Source: CAZNPA01 sp964575095 (lineage in GTDB: Bacteria > Pseudomonadota > Alphaproteobacteria > Rickettsiales > SXRF01). From it: DNA of 64,000 nucleotides. The DNA lies in NCBI GenBank assembly GCA_964575095.1, contig CAZNPA010000002.1:310001-374000 (forward strand), read 5' to 3'. Position 1 is the stretch's first letter, and every line of letters begins with the position of its first letter. The translations under genes were made by a program, and so were the position numbers. Under the pieces are notes generated by a model. The model searched no databases and was not told the DNA's origin. It saw only the letters and a program-made list of their open reading frames with translations. Positions 18,487 to 27,368 of the stretch are shown here, piece after piece.

Positions 18487-19819
18487 ATATCGCTCCACGC
18501 CTGTATTGCCCGGTCTGGCACAAAAGATTCCCGAGCCCGATTATTATTGCCGCGCCATCGAATGGCTGCATGCCAAGTGGGCGGTGCGTCCGTACATGCA
18601 GCTTCACGCGCCGCAGGCGGAAGGCTACAGTTTTGCGCAGGCGTTTTTCGACCGCAGGCGACTGGCGGCGCTCCTGGCAGAATCCGTTGCCGCCGGGGAG
18701 TACCGATTTTCCAGCGTTCGCTTAAAAAACATTACCATCAACGGAAAATCACGGACGGTATACGATACCTGCCTCATGGACCGCATCGTGCATGGCGCGG
18801 TGTCCATGATGCTGGAAGATGCACATTCGCTGCTGCCGGAGCGCGTCTATTCCTACATCAAAGGCCGCAACCGTTTTCAGCCGATCGCGCATCTTTCGCA
18901 GTTCCTGCGTTGCCACCGCCGTGAACGGCCGCAGGTGAAAACGCGCGGGCTTTACCTGCTGCATTGCGACGTCAGGGCGTACGGCGAATCCATCCCCGTC
19001 CTGCCGTCATCGCTGCTGTGGGAACAGCTGGATACGCTTTTTTTAAAAGCCTATGGGCGCGGCATGTTGCCGCAGGAACAGGCGCTGCTGACGCAGATGA
19101 TCCGCCCGAACATCGCCGCGCCGGAAGGAGGCGATTACCAGCCGCTTTACGGCATTCCCGATGGGCTGCCCCTAAGCGGCCTCCTGCTGGATCTTTACAT
19201 GACGCCGGTCGATACGCTGCTCTCCGGCGTTCGTGGGGGATTCTACGCGCGCTATAGCGACGACATCCTGTTCGCGCATCCCGACCGCGAAATATTCTTG
19301 GCAGCGGAATCGCAACTGGCGGGCACGTTGACGCAAATCGGTCTGGAGCCCAACCGCAAAAAATACCGCCGCACGTTTTTTAATGCCGCCGGCCGTGCCG
19401 CGGGTGAGATCGTCGGCACCAGCCACATCGAATTTCTGGGCATGAAAATCGCCTTCGACGGCACGGCAACGCTCAAGAACGAAAAAATCCGCACGGTGTT
19501 GGGCGATATGGCCATCCGTGCGCGTGCGACGGCGCGCGCGGCGAAGCATCTGCCGTTCGAGACGCGGGGACGCATGGTGTGCCAGGCGCTGAACGAAGGC
19601 CTCGACTACCGGCATCCGCACGCTCACCCTTATGCGGCGATGCTGGCGATGCTCACCGATGACCGCCGGGAACTTAAGCAGATGGATTATCAGCTGGCGC
19701 ACATCGTCCACCGCGCGCTGCTGCGTGACGCCAGCGTCAAGAGTTTCCGTATCCTGCCTTACCGAAAAATCCGCCGCGAATGGCGGCTCAAGTCGCTGGT
19801 CTATGCCCGCAATCGGTAA
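18467..19819 (+). CDS. Reverse transcriptase (non-LTR/group II-like RT domain)
   Basis: A 450-residue protein. RT motifs appear in order: VYSYIKGRNRFQPIAHLSQFL (like the motif 2 GRS region), LLHCDVRAYGESI (motif A, catalytic Asp), GIPDGLPLSGLLLDLYM (motif B, normally QGxPLSP), YARYSDDILFA (YxDD catalytic pair), LEPNRKKY (motif D/E lysine) and IEFLGMKI. The catalytic Asp residues are intact, so activity is plausible. No group II maturase X/HNH domain is visible; the C-terminal 120 residues are helical and basic. ATG 18467 is preferred to TTG 18452. It overlaps the prepilin gene upstream by 20 bases and the membrane-protein gene downstream by 17. I cannot place it in a named RT class. Confidence 0.85.
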   Translation: MLPLASKYRSTPVLPGLAQKIPEPDYYCRAIEWLHAKWAVRPYMQLHAPQAEGYSFAQAFFDRRRLAALLAESVAAGEYRFSSVRLKNITINGKSRTVYDTCLMDRIVHGAVSMMLEDAHSLLPERVYSYIKGRNRFQPIAHLSQFLRCHRRERPQVKTRGLYLLHCDVRAYGESIPVLPSSLLWEQLDTLFLKAYGRGMLPQEQALLTQMIRPNIAAPEGGDYQPLYGIPDGLPLSGLLLDLYMTPVDTLLSGVRGGFYARYSDDILFAHPDREIFLAAESQLAGTLTQIGLEPNRKKYRRTFFNAAGRAAGEIVGTSHIEFLGMKIAFDGTATLKNEKIRTVLGDMAIRARATARAAKHLPFETRGRMVCQALNEGLDYRHPHAHPYAAMLAMLTDDRRELKQMDYQLAHIVHRALLRDASVKSFRILPYRKIRREWRLKSLVYARNR

Positions 19820-21755
19820 ATTGGCGGCATGGGGCGTGCGGCAGCAACACCAATCGCGCTGGCAAGCGTCACTCTACACTATAGTTTTCGGCAAGGAATT
19901 GTGGCGCTATCTTGCCCACCGCGCACGCTATACGGTGCTGATTACCTGTCTGCGGGCGCTGCTGCATGCCATTGAATTCGGCCTGATTCTTTATGCGTTG
20001 CCGTCGGTGATGATGCACGCCATGCTGTTGCGCCTCTTGAGTTTAACGCTGGAAGGGAGCTGGTGGGGCGCGACCGACGTCATGCGTCACCATATCCGAC
20101 GTTTGTATAAACAGCGCCATGTGCAGCGCATCCGGCAGGAGATCGCCGGCTGGCTGGCCGCCGCCGCCGCGATCGCCGCCGCGATCTTCGCCGGATCGGT
20201 GTTGTGGGCATGCTATGGTGCGCATTTTTCGTTGCCTTATGCGGTGCTGATCCTGGCCATAGGATTCCAGACGTCGGTGCGTATACTGACGCGCACGTTT
20301 TATTCCGGCGCCTATGCGCTCAAGCGCATTTTCATGCCGATAGAACTGATCGTGATTCCGGAGATCGTGATCTTTGCGCTTGGCACGTTGCTGATGCCGG
20401 TACTGGGCGAATGGAGTGTGTCGCTATGCATTGTGATTTCAAGTCTTGCCGTCGGCCTGATTAATTATGTTAGCGTACGGCGCATCACCGATTTCCTGCG
20501 CATCACGCCGGGGAAATTATTTGCCCGTGCGCGGTTCTCATCCGTCCGCGTGCGCATGGCGATGCCACCGGCGCTGGCGATGGTTGGCGTCCGGCTGCAC
20601 GACGTCGTGCTGATTGCGATGCTGCAGCATGTTGCGGCGCAGCAACTGCTGTTCGCGTTCTATCTGGTGATGCCGCTATTGCGCGGCGGCATGGGCTGGG
20701 CACAGGCCATGTATTTTGATTTGTCTCGTTATTATCTCGACATGTTCGCCGGCTTCCGCGCAACGCTGGAAAAATACGGTCTCTTGAACGCGCTGTTGCT
20801 CTCGCTCTTTTTCAGCGCGCTGGCGACTGCCGTACTTTCGCTATTCTCCACCGAAGCGGTCACGATCACCACCATCGCCGCCTACATCATCCTTTACAGC
20901 GCCTTCGGGTTCATCGCCATAAGCCTGTTCGCGCGCCGGAGCTACCGGCTGGTGACGGCGCTGTGCGTGCTGCAATATATCGGCTTGTGGGCGCTGCTTG
21001 CCAATACGGGCGGCCTTGCTTTTGGGCTGATGCTGTCGCTGATGGTGCCGGTTATTATCGGCGGCGGGAAACTATTGCGGCCGTGGGCGCCGCCGCGCGA
21101 ATCCGTTTTGCCGTATTTCGCCTGGGCGTCGGCGCTGTGCAAACGGCGACAACCGACGCGGCTCATTGCCATGCATTTTCATCCCGCCGCCAAACGGTTG
21201 TTACTTTCCAGCGTTGCCGATGCCATGGCGGAAGAGGGCGGCAGTGCGTGCATACGTGGTCATTCGGTATGGGTGGCGGGCGATGCCGTCGCACCGTCGC
21301 TGGAGTATGACGCGCTGTGGCGGCTGGGCAGCGGCTTTATGACAGGCGCCGAAACGATAGAAGCGACGAACGGTGAAGCGGCATACAGGGAAGGGCAGGA
21401 TCGCGGGCTGTTGCCGCTTGCGACGGACAATACGGTGTCGCCGCAGGACATGGCGCGGCAATTTAAAGAGCGCTTCCCGGCTGGTATCGTGCATACGCCG
21501 ATGCAGTCTAATGCGCAACTTCTGGCCACTACCGACGCCGACCGCCGTGATATTTTACGCGAAGCCAGACAAGGCATGGACATCGAAAATTCCCGCCGCT
21601 CGAAAGACTGGTTCGTGACTGCGCTCTATGACGACCCCTATCTCACCACGCTCTTCATCGTTCCCAAACGTGACACCGACCAAACCCAGCGCCAACAGTG
21701 GCGGGAGGCGGTGGAGAAATGGAATAGCGGAAATATTAGCAGGAGGCAGGCATGA
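19803..21755 (+). CDS. Multi-pass membrane protein, flippase-like N-terminus with soluble C-terminal domain
   Basis: This 650-residue protein starts at ATG 19803 inside the reverse transcriptase gene. Residues about 40-430 hold roughly 10-12 hydrophobic helices with short basic loops, resembling MATE/Wzx-type oligosaccharide exporters in layout. Residues about 440-650 form a soluble region (RLIAMHFHPAAKRLLLSSVA...) that I do not recognise. Length and topology alone do not prove transport. Overlaps on both sides (17 bases with the RT, 4 bases with the basic peptide gene) point to one translationally coupled operon, so its job is probably linked to the RT. Confidence 0.8.
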   Translation: MPAIGKLAAWGVRQQHQSRWQASLYTIVFGKELWRYLAHRARYTVLITCLRALLHAIEFGLILYALPSVMMHAMLLRLLSLTLEGSWWGATDVMRHHIRRLYKQRHVQRIRQEIAGWLAAAAAIAAAIFAGSVLWACYGAHFSLPYAVLILAIGFQTSVRILTRTFYSGAYALKRIFMPIELIVIPEIVIFALGTLLMPVLGEWSVSLCIVISSLAVGLINYVSVRRITDFLRITPGKLFARARFSSVRVRMAMPPALAMVGVRLHDVVLIAMLQHVAAQQLLFAFYLVMPLLRGGMGWAQAMYFDLSRYYLDMFAGFRATLEKYGLLNALLLSLFFSALATAVLSLFSTEAVTITTIAAYIILYSAFGFIAISLFARRSYRLVTALCVLQYIGLWALLANTGGLAFGLMLSLMVPVIIGGGKLLRPWAPPRESVLPYFAWASALCKRRQPTRLIAMHFHPAAKRLLLSSVADAMAEEGGSACIRGHSVWVAGDAVAPSLEYDALWRLGSGFMTGAETIEATNGEAAYREGQDRGLLPLATDNTVSPQDMARQFKERFPAGIVHTPMQSNAQLLATTDADRRDILREARQGMDIENSRRSKDWFVTALYDDPYLTTLFIVPKRDTDQTQRQQWREAVEKWNSGNISRRQA

Positions 21756-21892
21756 AGCGTAAGAAACGTCCGCCGGCGAAACGGAATCCCGTCGCCAAGG
21801 CGGTGCAGAAGATACGGCCGCAGACCGTGCCCGACCGCCGCCGCAAGAAACTGGCGCGCGCCGAAAAACGCGAGGCGGAGGAGGAGATATAA
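21752..21892 (+). CDS. 46-residue basic peptide at the end of the RT operon
   Basis: The ATG at 21752 overlaps the preceding stop as ATGA, and GCAGGAGGCAGGC gives a strong ribosome-binding site. The peptide begins MKRKKRPPAKRNPVAKAVQK and continues with RPQTVPDRRRKKLARAEKRE and an acidic end EAEEEI. It is highly basic, with no hydrophobic segment, and could bind nucleic acid. The NPVAKAV stretch recalls short conserved basic proteins of proteobacteria, but I cannot assign one. A 15-codon ORF (MAKDDSYCSRLYACC) starts in a TAATG overlap right after it; that one may be spurious. Confidence 0.6.
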   Translation: MKRKKRPPAKRNPVAKAVQKIRPQTVPDRRRKKLARAEKREAEEEI

Positions 21893-22021
21893 TGGCTAAG
21901 GACGACAGCTATTGCAGCCGTTTATACGCTTGTTGCTGACACCGCGCTGACATGACAAAGAAGTCGGCTTTACACCATCGCATAATCGAAGAAAATTCTC
22001 TCGTATTATCAATAGGAAAAA

Positions 22022-22097
22022 TGGTGCCGTCGAAGGGATTCGAACCCCCGACCCCCGCATTACGAATGCGGTGCTCTACCGGCTGAGCTACGACGGC
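22022..22097 (-). tRNA. tRNA-Thr (anticodon CGT)
   Basis: Read on the minus strand: acceptor GCCGTCG pairs with CGACGGC, D-arm TAGCTCAGCCGGTAGAGCA, anticodon stem CCGCA/TGCGG with loop TTCGTAA (anticodon CGT, reading ACG threonine codons), T-loop GGTTCGAATCC, discriminator A and an encoded CCA. It is 76 bases long. No intron is seen. Confidence 0.95.
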
Positions 22098-22171
22098 AAC
22101 CTCGGCGGAGGGGTATTTCTAGTGCCACGGCGACGGCAACACAAGTATTTTGACGGCCGTCCTCTCCCTAG

Positions 22172-22284
22172 CCCTCTCCCGCGCGGGGTAGAGGGGGATA
22201 TAAAGCAAAAAGCCCAGGCGGTGCCTGAGCTTTTGCGCCCCATCCCGTGTCCAGGGCGGGGCAGATTCCCGCACGAGCGGGAAT
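22172..22284. repeat. Cluster of hairpins between tRNA-Thr and the DUF465 gene
   Basis: Three clear hairpins lie in this gap: CCCTC...GAGGG (22172-22195); CAAAAAGCCCAGGC-GGT-GCCTGAGCTTTTG (22206-22235), which can act as a terminator on either strand; and perfect ATTCCCGC-ACGA-GCGGGAAT (22265-22284). The middle one would terminate the minus-strand DUF465 gene. The others look like short intergenic palindromes. Confidence 0.6.
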
Positions 22285-22288
22285 ATCG

Positions 22289-22486
22289 TTATGACGAGGC
22301 GCCTGCGGCGTCCTTGCCCAGAAGGATCAAGTATCGCTGCATTTCTTCCTTAAGCGCCAGATTTTGCTTTTTGAGGGTGGTAATCAGCACCAGATTCGGT
22401 GACGGGTGCGCCGTTTCATCGGCTATTTGCTGTTTGATCTGAGCGCGTTTTTCTGCGAGCGAGTTGATATGAGCGTGAATTGACAT
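22289..22486 (-). CDS. DUF465 (YdcH-like) small coiled-coil protein
   Basis: This is a 65-residue, all-helical protein. The pattern HINSLAEKRAQIKQQIADE, then a short Pro-containing turn, then LKKQNLALKEEMQRYL is the two-helix DUF465/YdcH layout common in alphaproteobacteria. It probably forms a helical hairpin oligomer in the cytoplasm. The biological role of the family is not established. It ends upstream of a hairpin that can serve as its terminator. Confidence 0.8.
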   Translation of the reverse strand: MSIHAHINSLAEKRAQIKQQIADETAHPSPNLVLITTLKKQNLALKEEMQRYLILLGKDAAGASS

Positions 22487-22644
22487 AAGAACAACATCCT
22501 TTTACTGTTCTGGAAACAAGACACTTACGCAGCAGGGCATCGCACCCTACTACTCGACCATCATACGCCCATCCTGCCGCGCTCTCAATCATAAAACCGG
22601 TCAAGATTTTTATTTTTTCTCAGGAAATATTTCCGGTTGACACC

Positions 22645-22674
22645 TTGTACCTGCGGGCGGATGACCTATATAAC
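22645..22674 (+). promoter_or_regulatory. Candidate dps promoter
   Basis: TTGTAC (22645-22650) and TATAAC (22669-22674) have an 18-bp spacer and lie 32 bp before the dps ATG. A better -35 (TTGACA at 22637) is too far from the -10. No regulator site can be assigned. Confidence 0.35.
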
Positions 22675-22705
22675 AACAGATTCCACAACCCGAAGGAGAA
22701 CCGCC

Positions 22706-23227
22706 ATGGCCTCGACCAAAAACGACCTTCCTGCCGTCAAACGCAAACAATTGACGGATAAATTGAATCAACTTTTAAGCGATGCGGTCGATTTGCGGCT
22801 GCAATGCAAGCAGGCGCACTGGAACGTCAAGGGCGCCGCCTTCATCGCCCTGCACGAATTGTTTGACCAGGTGGCGACCGAAGTTGAAGCCGCCTCCGAC
22901 ATGATCGCCGAGCGCGTCATGCAGCTGGGCGGCCAGGCGCTGGGCACGGCGCGCGTCGTCGCCAAGAACTCCCGCCTCAAGGAATATCCGTTGCAGGCGG
23001 TGGATGCCGAGGCGCATGTGGCGGCGCTATCGTCGGCGATCGCCGATTTCAATGCCAGGGCGCGCAAGGGCATTGATGAAACCGCCGCCTTGGGCGATGC
23101 CGTCAGCGCCGACATGCTGACCGAAATCACGCGCGGGCTGGATAAGCAGCTGTGGTTCGTCGAATCGCACCTCGAATCGGGAAAAAGCCGGACGGAAGCC
23201 GGTCTTATCGGCAAGGCGCGCGCGTAA
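22706..23227 (+). CDS. dps: Dps-family DNA-binding ferritin
   Basis: Dps oxidises and stores iron in a 12-subunit shell and protects DNA under starvation or peroxide stress. The ATG at 22706 follows AAGGAGA and gives 173 residues. The ferroxidase motif is clear: LRLQCKQAHWNVKGAAFIALHELFDQV with His and Asp/Glu ligands near residues 33-55, followed by EAASDMIAERV. A short Lys-containing N-terminus could contact DNA. It stands alone with its own promoter-like sequence. Length is in the normal range. Confidence 0.93.
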   Translation: MASTKNDLPAVKRKQLTDKLNQLLSDAVDLRLQCKQAHWNVKGAAFIALHELFDQVATEVEAASDMIAERVMQLGGQALGTARVVAKNSRLKEYPLQAVDAEAHVAALSSAIADFNARARKGIDETAALGDAVSADMLTEITRGLDKQLWFVESHLESGKSRTEAGLIGKARA

Positions 23228-23270
23228 AACCTGAATTGCCTTTCTGATTCTTCCGCCCTAGACTGAGTCT

Positions 23271-26200
23271 ATGCGTATGCATAGACAGGCTATTTCATTA
23301 TACCGGCACAGGGTCATCCTTGCCGCGTTTTGCGTGCTGTTGCCCGTGGCGGCGGCCGTGTCCGAGAACGGCACGGCGCCGGTCGTACGCGGCGATATCG
23401 CAGGCACAGCCGCGCGCATCACCTTCGACTGGCCGGAGGCGGCGCAGTTTACGGCGTCGATGCATAACAACGCGCTCACGGTTGTTTTCGACCGCAAGGC
23501 CAACCCCGATTTCCGTGCCGTGCTCAAGGCGCTTTACCCCTACGTCACCGGCGCCGAGCGCAAATCGGACGGGAAAACCCTCGTTTTCACCCTCGATAAA
23601 ACCTACACCGTGCGCCGCATCGACGACGGCATCGAGCTGTTGCATATCGACCCCAAGGCGCGGCCGGACCTTGCCAGAAATATCGTAAAAAACATGGCGA
23701 CGCTGGAGCCCGCCGCCGGCGAAGAGGCGGCGCCCGCTGTTGCTGCGGTGCCGGAACCCGCTCCCGTGCCGGTGGAAGCGCCCGCCGCCGAAGCGGTGCC
23801 GACGCCGCTCGTAAACATGACCGGGGTCGTGCCCGAAGTGGCTCCGGCGCCGGAACCTGCGGCCGAAGCCGTTGCGGAAGCGCCCGCCGCTCCGCCCGCG
23901 GCGGAAGAAGCAACGCCCGCTGCGCCGGTAGCCGCCCCTGTGGCCGATATGGGCGATACGCATCCGCTGTCGCCGGAATTGGCGCAAAAGTTGCCGCCGG
24001 TTGCGATGGATCATGTCAAAGTCAGCGTTTCCGCCGCCAGCGATAACGCCGTGCTGCGCCTCCCCTTTTCCGAACGTACGGCGCTGGCGGTGTTTGTGCG
24101 CCACCGCACCTTGTGGATTGCCTGGCACAAGCCGCTGCCGCCCGACCTTTCCGATTTCGACGATATGAAACGCACGGTGATCGGCAAGGCGGAAATCATC
24201 CCGGCGCAGGGCGCTACCGTTATCCGTATGCCGATCGAAGACGCCGTCTTTGTCGGCGTCGCCAAGGAAGAAAATAGTTTCGACTGGGCGGTTTTGATTA
24301 CGCCCAAAAAGCGCGATCTGGCCAAGACGCTGCCGGTGCGCGTCAATACCGATCCGCCGACGCCGCCGCACGTGTTTCTCCCCACGCTCGAAACTTCGAA
24401 CCCGGTTACGGTCACCGACCCGCAGGCAGGTGACCAGCTGATCATCACGCCGTTTTACAGCGTCGGCGAAGGCATGATGTGGGCGCGCGATTTCGTTGAG
24501 TTCTCGTTGCTGCCGACAGCGCAAGGCCTGGCCGTGGCAAAAAAATCCGAAGACGTTGCTGTATTGCCGCTTCGAAACGGCCTCCGTATCTCCCCGCCAC
24601 AGGGAGCGACGCTGACGGTAGGACTGCCGGACGTTGACCAATCGAAACTGGCGGGTGCCATGGGACAAAGCGTGACCCTGTTTCCCTATGAGTATTGGAA
24701 GCCGGAAGACGATCTGAAAATGCCGGAACAGAAGCGTGCATTGTTCCACCGTATCGTCGAAAGCAGCAACCCGCAGGAATCCAACGACGCTCGCCTGCGT
24801 CTGGCGCAATTGATGTTGAGTCAGGGGCTGGCGGCGGAAGCGCTGGGTTATCTGGACGGCATCAACCGCACCAACCCGGCGTTTTTCCGTAGCAGCAAGC
24901 TGGCCGCCCTGCGCGGCGCCGCCAATTTCCTGATGTACCGTTTTGTCGAATCTTCGCGCGATTTCGCTGCGGCGGAACTCAATAACAGCAAGGAAGTGGA
25001 TTACTGGCGCAGCATGATTGGCGATCTCCTCGGTAACCCGGACCAAAGCTACGATTACCTGACGCTCAACACCGATTATATCAGCAAATACCCGCCGATT
25101 TTCCGCCAGCGTCTGGCTATCGTTGCTGCCGACCGCAGCATCGGCGGCAAGGATTACAACACGGCGCTCAAGATTTTCGATACGCTGACGCAGGACAAGA
25201 TCATCGACCCCATCAGCACCTACGTCAATTTCCTGATGGCAAAGATTTCTTCCGAAACCGGGCAGGATAAGGAAGCCAAAGATACCTGGGACAAGCTGGC
25301 GGAGGATTACAAGCACCCGTTTGTGCAGGCGCGCGCGGAGTTTTCGCGCATCCTGTGGGAGATCGATCACGAGAACCTGCCCAAGGATAAAGTAATCGAC
25401 CGCCTGGAGCGCTTGCGCCTGGCCTGGCACGGCGATAGCCTTGAACTCAATATCCTGACCATGCTCGGCGACCTTTACGCCGACCAGAAGGATTACGTCA
25501 ACGCCATGCGCGTCTGGAACGGTGGCGTAACAGCGTTTCCGAATACGTCGGCGTCGCTCGACATGTCGCGCAAGATGCAGGAAACATTCATCGCCATGTT
25601 CAATGGCGGCGTTGCCGACCAGCTGCCGCCGCTCACGGCGCTGTCGCTGTACTACGAGTACCGCAATTACACGCCGACCGGAAATACCGGCAACGAAATC
25701 ATCAACAAGCTGGCCGATCGGCTGGTGTCGGTTGATTTGCTGGAGCAGGCGGCGGCGCTGCTCGACCGCCAGATGCATTTCGCGGCGGAAAAAGAAAAAC
25801 GCAGCGAGATCGGCGCCAAGCTGGCGACGGTATATCTCTTCAACCACCAGCCGGCCAAGGCGCTCGCCACTTTGCAGGATTCGGTGTACGGCGAAAATTC
25901 GCTGATGCTGCGCCTCTTGCGCAACCGACTGACGGCGGAGGCAATGGTCGAGTTGGGGCAATTGGACAGGGCGTTGCTGACCATCGGGTCGGACAATAGC
26001 GCTGACGCCGAACGTATCCGCATCGGCGTCTACTGGAAAAACAAAAACTGGTCGCAGCTCATCACCAGCATCGAAAACATGCTAAAGACGCGCAAGGACA
26101 TTACGGCGCCGGTCACGCTGGAGGAAAGCGAATATCTTTTGAAGCTGGCGCTGGCCTACGTTTTTGAGAATAACCGCACACAGCTGCAATATCTGCACGA

Positions 26201-26387
26201 TTACTTCACGCCGCTGATGGCGGGTAATCCCAACATGCCGGTATTCACCTTCATCACCGGCGGCGATATCCAGCTCACAACCACCAACTTCGATGACGTG
26301 ATCAAGAATATGGCTGATACGCGCTCGTTCATAGAAAATTACCACGCGCACATCCAGGCGGCGGGCTTAAGCAGTATCGTTAAATAA
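23271..26387 (+). CDS. Large exported TPR-repeat protein
   Basis: A 1038-residue protein with an N-terminal hydrophobic signal (HRVILAAFCVLLPVAAAVS). Residues about 35-140 are beta-rich, like an AMIN-type domain (ITFDWPEAAQFTASMHNNALTVVFD pattern). Residues 145-235 are an Ala/Pro/Glu linker. The remainder after about 490 is helical TPR-like repeats (DARLRLAQLMLSQGLAAEALGYL, MLGDLYADQKDYVNAMRVW). It is probably periplasmic or envelope-associated, a scaffold for protein contacts. It stands alone between dps and a convergent small gene. The antisense strand is open for 887 codons, a GC-bias artefact. Function unknown. Confidence 0.8.
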   Translation: MRMHRQAISLYRHRVILAAFCVLLPVAAAVSENGTAPVVRGDIAGTAARITFDWPEAAQFTASMHNNALTVVFDRKANPDFRAVLKALYPYVTGAERKSDGKTLVFTLDKTYTVRRIDDGIELLHIDPKARPDLARNIVKNMATLEPAAGEEAAPAVAAVPEPAPVPVEAPAAEAVPTPLVNMTGVVPEVAPAPEPAAEAVAEAPAAPPAAEEATPAAPVAAPVADMGDTHPLSPELAQKLPPVAMDHVKVSVSAASDNAVLRLPFSERTALAVFVRHRTLWIAWHKPLPPDLSDFDDMKRTVIGKAEIIPAQGATVIRMPIEDAVFVGVAKEENSFDWAVLITPKKRDLAKTLPVRVNTDPPTPPHVFLPTLETSNPVTVTDPQAGDQLIITPFYSVGEGMMWARDFVEFSLLPTAQGLAVAKKSEDVAVLPLRNGLRISPPQGATLTVGLPDVDQSKLAGAMGQSVTLFPYEYWKPEDDLKMPEQKRALFHRIVESSNPQESNDARLRLAQLMLSQGLAAEALGYLDGINRTNPAFFRSSKLAALRGAANFLMYRFVESSRDFAAAELNNSKEVDYWRSMIGDLLGNPDQSYDYLTLNTDYISKYPPIFRQRLAIVAADRSIGGKDYNTALKIFDTLTQDKIIDPISTYVNFLMAKISSETGQDKEAKDTWDKLAEDYKHPFVQARAEFSRILWEIDHENLPKDKVIDRLERLRLAWHGDSLELNILTMLGDLYADQKDYVNAMRVWNGGVTAFPNTSASLDMSRKMQETFIAMFNGGVADQLPPLTALSLYYEYRNYTPTGNTGNEIINKLADRLVSVDLLEQAAALLDRQMHFAAEKEKRSEIGAKLATVYLFNHQPAKALATLQDSVYGENSLMLRLLRNRLTAEAMVELGQLDRALLTIGSDNSADAERIRIGVYWKNKNWSQLITSIENMLKTRKDITAPVTLEESEYLLKLALAYVFENNRTQLQYLHDYFTPLMAGNPNMPVFTFITGGDIQLTTTNFDDVIKNMADTRSFIENYHAHIQAAGLSSIVK

Positions 26388-26582
26388 TCACTGGCGTAAC
26401 CGGTTGGTGGGCGTTGGCCCGATACCGCCGACCTTGCCTATGCCGCCGCTGTTTTTAAACAGGCCGGTACTGCTGGAAGCAGAAGGGGATTGTGCCAGCG
26501 TTGTCAGCACATGGGTACGTTGGTAGTAAAGGGCACCCATCGTGGCCGCCAGCACCAGAATAAGGATATGCTTCCATCTCAT
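26388..26582 (-). CDS. Small single-span membrane protein, hypothetical
   Basis: From ATG 26582 this encodes 64 residues: MRWKHILILVLAATMGALYY (one transmembrane helix or signal), then a Ser/Gly/Pro-rich tail ending RLRQ. An upstream TTG at 26618 would add 12 residues and is less likely. Its stop abuts the end of the convergent TPR gene. No family recognised, and short enough that it may not be expressed. Confidence 0.4.
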   Translation of the reverse strand: MRWKHILILVLAATMGALYYQRTHVLTTLAQSPSASSSTGLFKNSGGIGKVGGIGPTPTNRLRQ

Positions 26583-26679
26583 GGCCGGAAGTCTGCCCCA
26601 TTTCCCTTTTATTTTCAATGCGGTTGTGATTGTCTAATCGCCTGCATATGCTACAATGCGGGCGTTTTGGCGAGGAAAA

Positions 26680-26874
26680 ATGCGTTGGTTGGACATACGG
26701 CAGATAGCGATGCGGCTGGAGGATTTATATCCCGACCGGGACAACGTCAACCTGCGTTTCACCGACCTGCGCCAGTGGATCGTCACGCTGCCGGGATTCA
26801 GCGACGACCCTAACGGCTGCAATGAAAAAATACTCGAAGCCATACAAACGGCATGGATAGACGAGCGCGAATGA
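26680..26874 (+). CDS. iscX: IscX-like iron-sulfur assembly protein
   Basis: A 64-residue acidic protein starting at ATG 26680 after GAGG. It matches IscX (YfhJ) along its length: MRWLDIRQIAMRLEDLYPD, then RFTDLRQWIVTLPGF, then NEKILEAIQTAWIDE. IscX is an acidic partner of the cysteine desulfurase IscS and frataxin-like regulators of Fe-S cluster assembly. Here it is separate from any isc genes and overlaps the tsaE start by 4 bases, suggesting coupled translation with tsaE. The identification is by recalled resemblance to E. coli IscX. Confidence 0.85.
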   Translation: MRWLDIRQIAMRLEDLYPDRDNVNLRFTDLRQWIVTLPGFSDDPNGCNEKILEAIQTAWIDERE

Positions 26875-27368
26875 TGCGGCATACGACATTGACATTCACC
26901 TCCTCAAGCGAACAGCAGACGGCATCGCTGGCGGCAACCATCGCCGGCCAGTGCGCTGCGGGTGACTGTATCGCGCTCAAAGGCGATCTCGGCACCGGCA
27001 AGACCGTTTTTGCCCGCGGCTTCATCCGCGCGCTCGGCGACGCGCGGGAAGATATTGTCAGTCCGACCTTCACTCTGGCGCAGACCTATCCGACGCGGGC
27101 CGGATGGCCGGTATGGCATTTTGATCTCTACCGCCTGAAGCATGCACGCGAACTTACGGACATTGGGCTCCAGGAAGCGCTTGAATCCGGCGTGTCGCTG
27201 ATAGAATGGCCGGAGCTGGCGCAGGAGATGCTGCCGCCGCAGGCATTGACCGTAGAGATGGCCTATGACAAAACCGGTAGCGGGCGGCAAGTAACGCTTA
27301 GCGGCGATGCCGCCGTCTGGCAGCAAAAGTTACAATCCTTGACGGGAGGAGATAACGCTAGGCTATGA
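26871..27368 (+). CDS. tsaE: tRNA threonylcarbamoyladenosine biosynthesis ATPase TsaE
   Basis: TsaE is the small ATPase that works with TsaB and TsaD to place t6A on tRNAs reading ANN codons. It starts at 26871 in an ATGA overlap with iscX and is 165 residues. It shows Walker A GDLGTGKTVFARGF, SPTFTLAQTY, the HFDLYRL motif and LIEWPELAQEML, all diagnostic. It overlaps the next gene (amgK) by 4 bases, so iscX-tsaE-amgK-murU reads as one coupled operon. Confidence 0.95.
   Translation: MMRHTTLTFTSSSEQQTASLAATIAGQCAAGDCIALKGDLGTGKTVFARGFIRALGDAREDIVSPTFTLAQTYPTRAGWPVWHFDLYRLKHARELTDIGLQEALESGVSLIEWPELAQEMLPPQALTVEMAYDKTGSGRQVTLSGDAAVWQQKLQSLTGGDNARL

Noticed and set aside
18200..19819. Diversity-generating retroelement (prepilin as variable target, RT downstream)
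   Set aside because: The RT starts inside the prepilin gene, leaving no room for a template repeat between them, I see no near-repeat with adenine-specific changes, no Avd-like helper, and motif B is not the DGR form. Not excluded if a template lies elsewhere.
21892..21939. 15-codon ORF after the basic peptide
   Set aside because: It starts in a TAATG overlap, but is too short and has no recognisable content; noted only within the neighbouring entry.
23298..25961. 887-codon open frame on the minus strand
   Set aside because: It lies wholly antisense to the 1038-residue TPR gene. Its product is His/Arg-rich with no domains, as expected from the complement of GC-rich codons.
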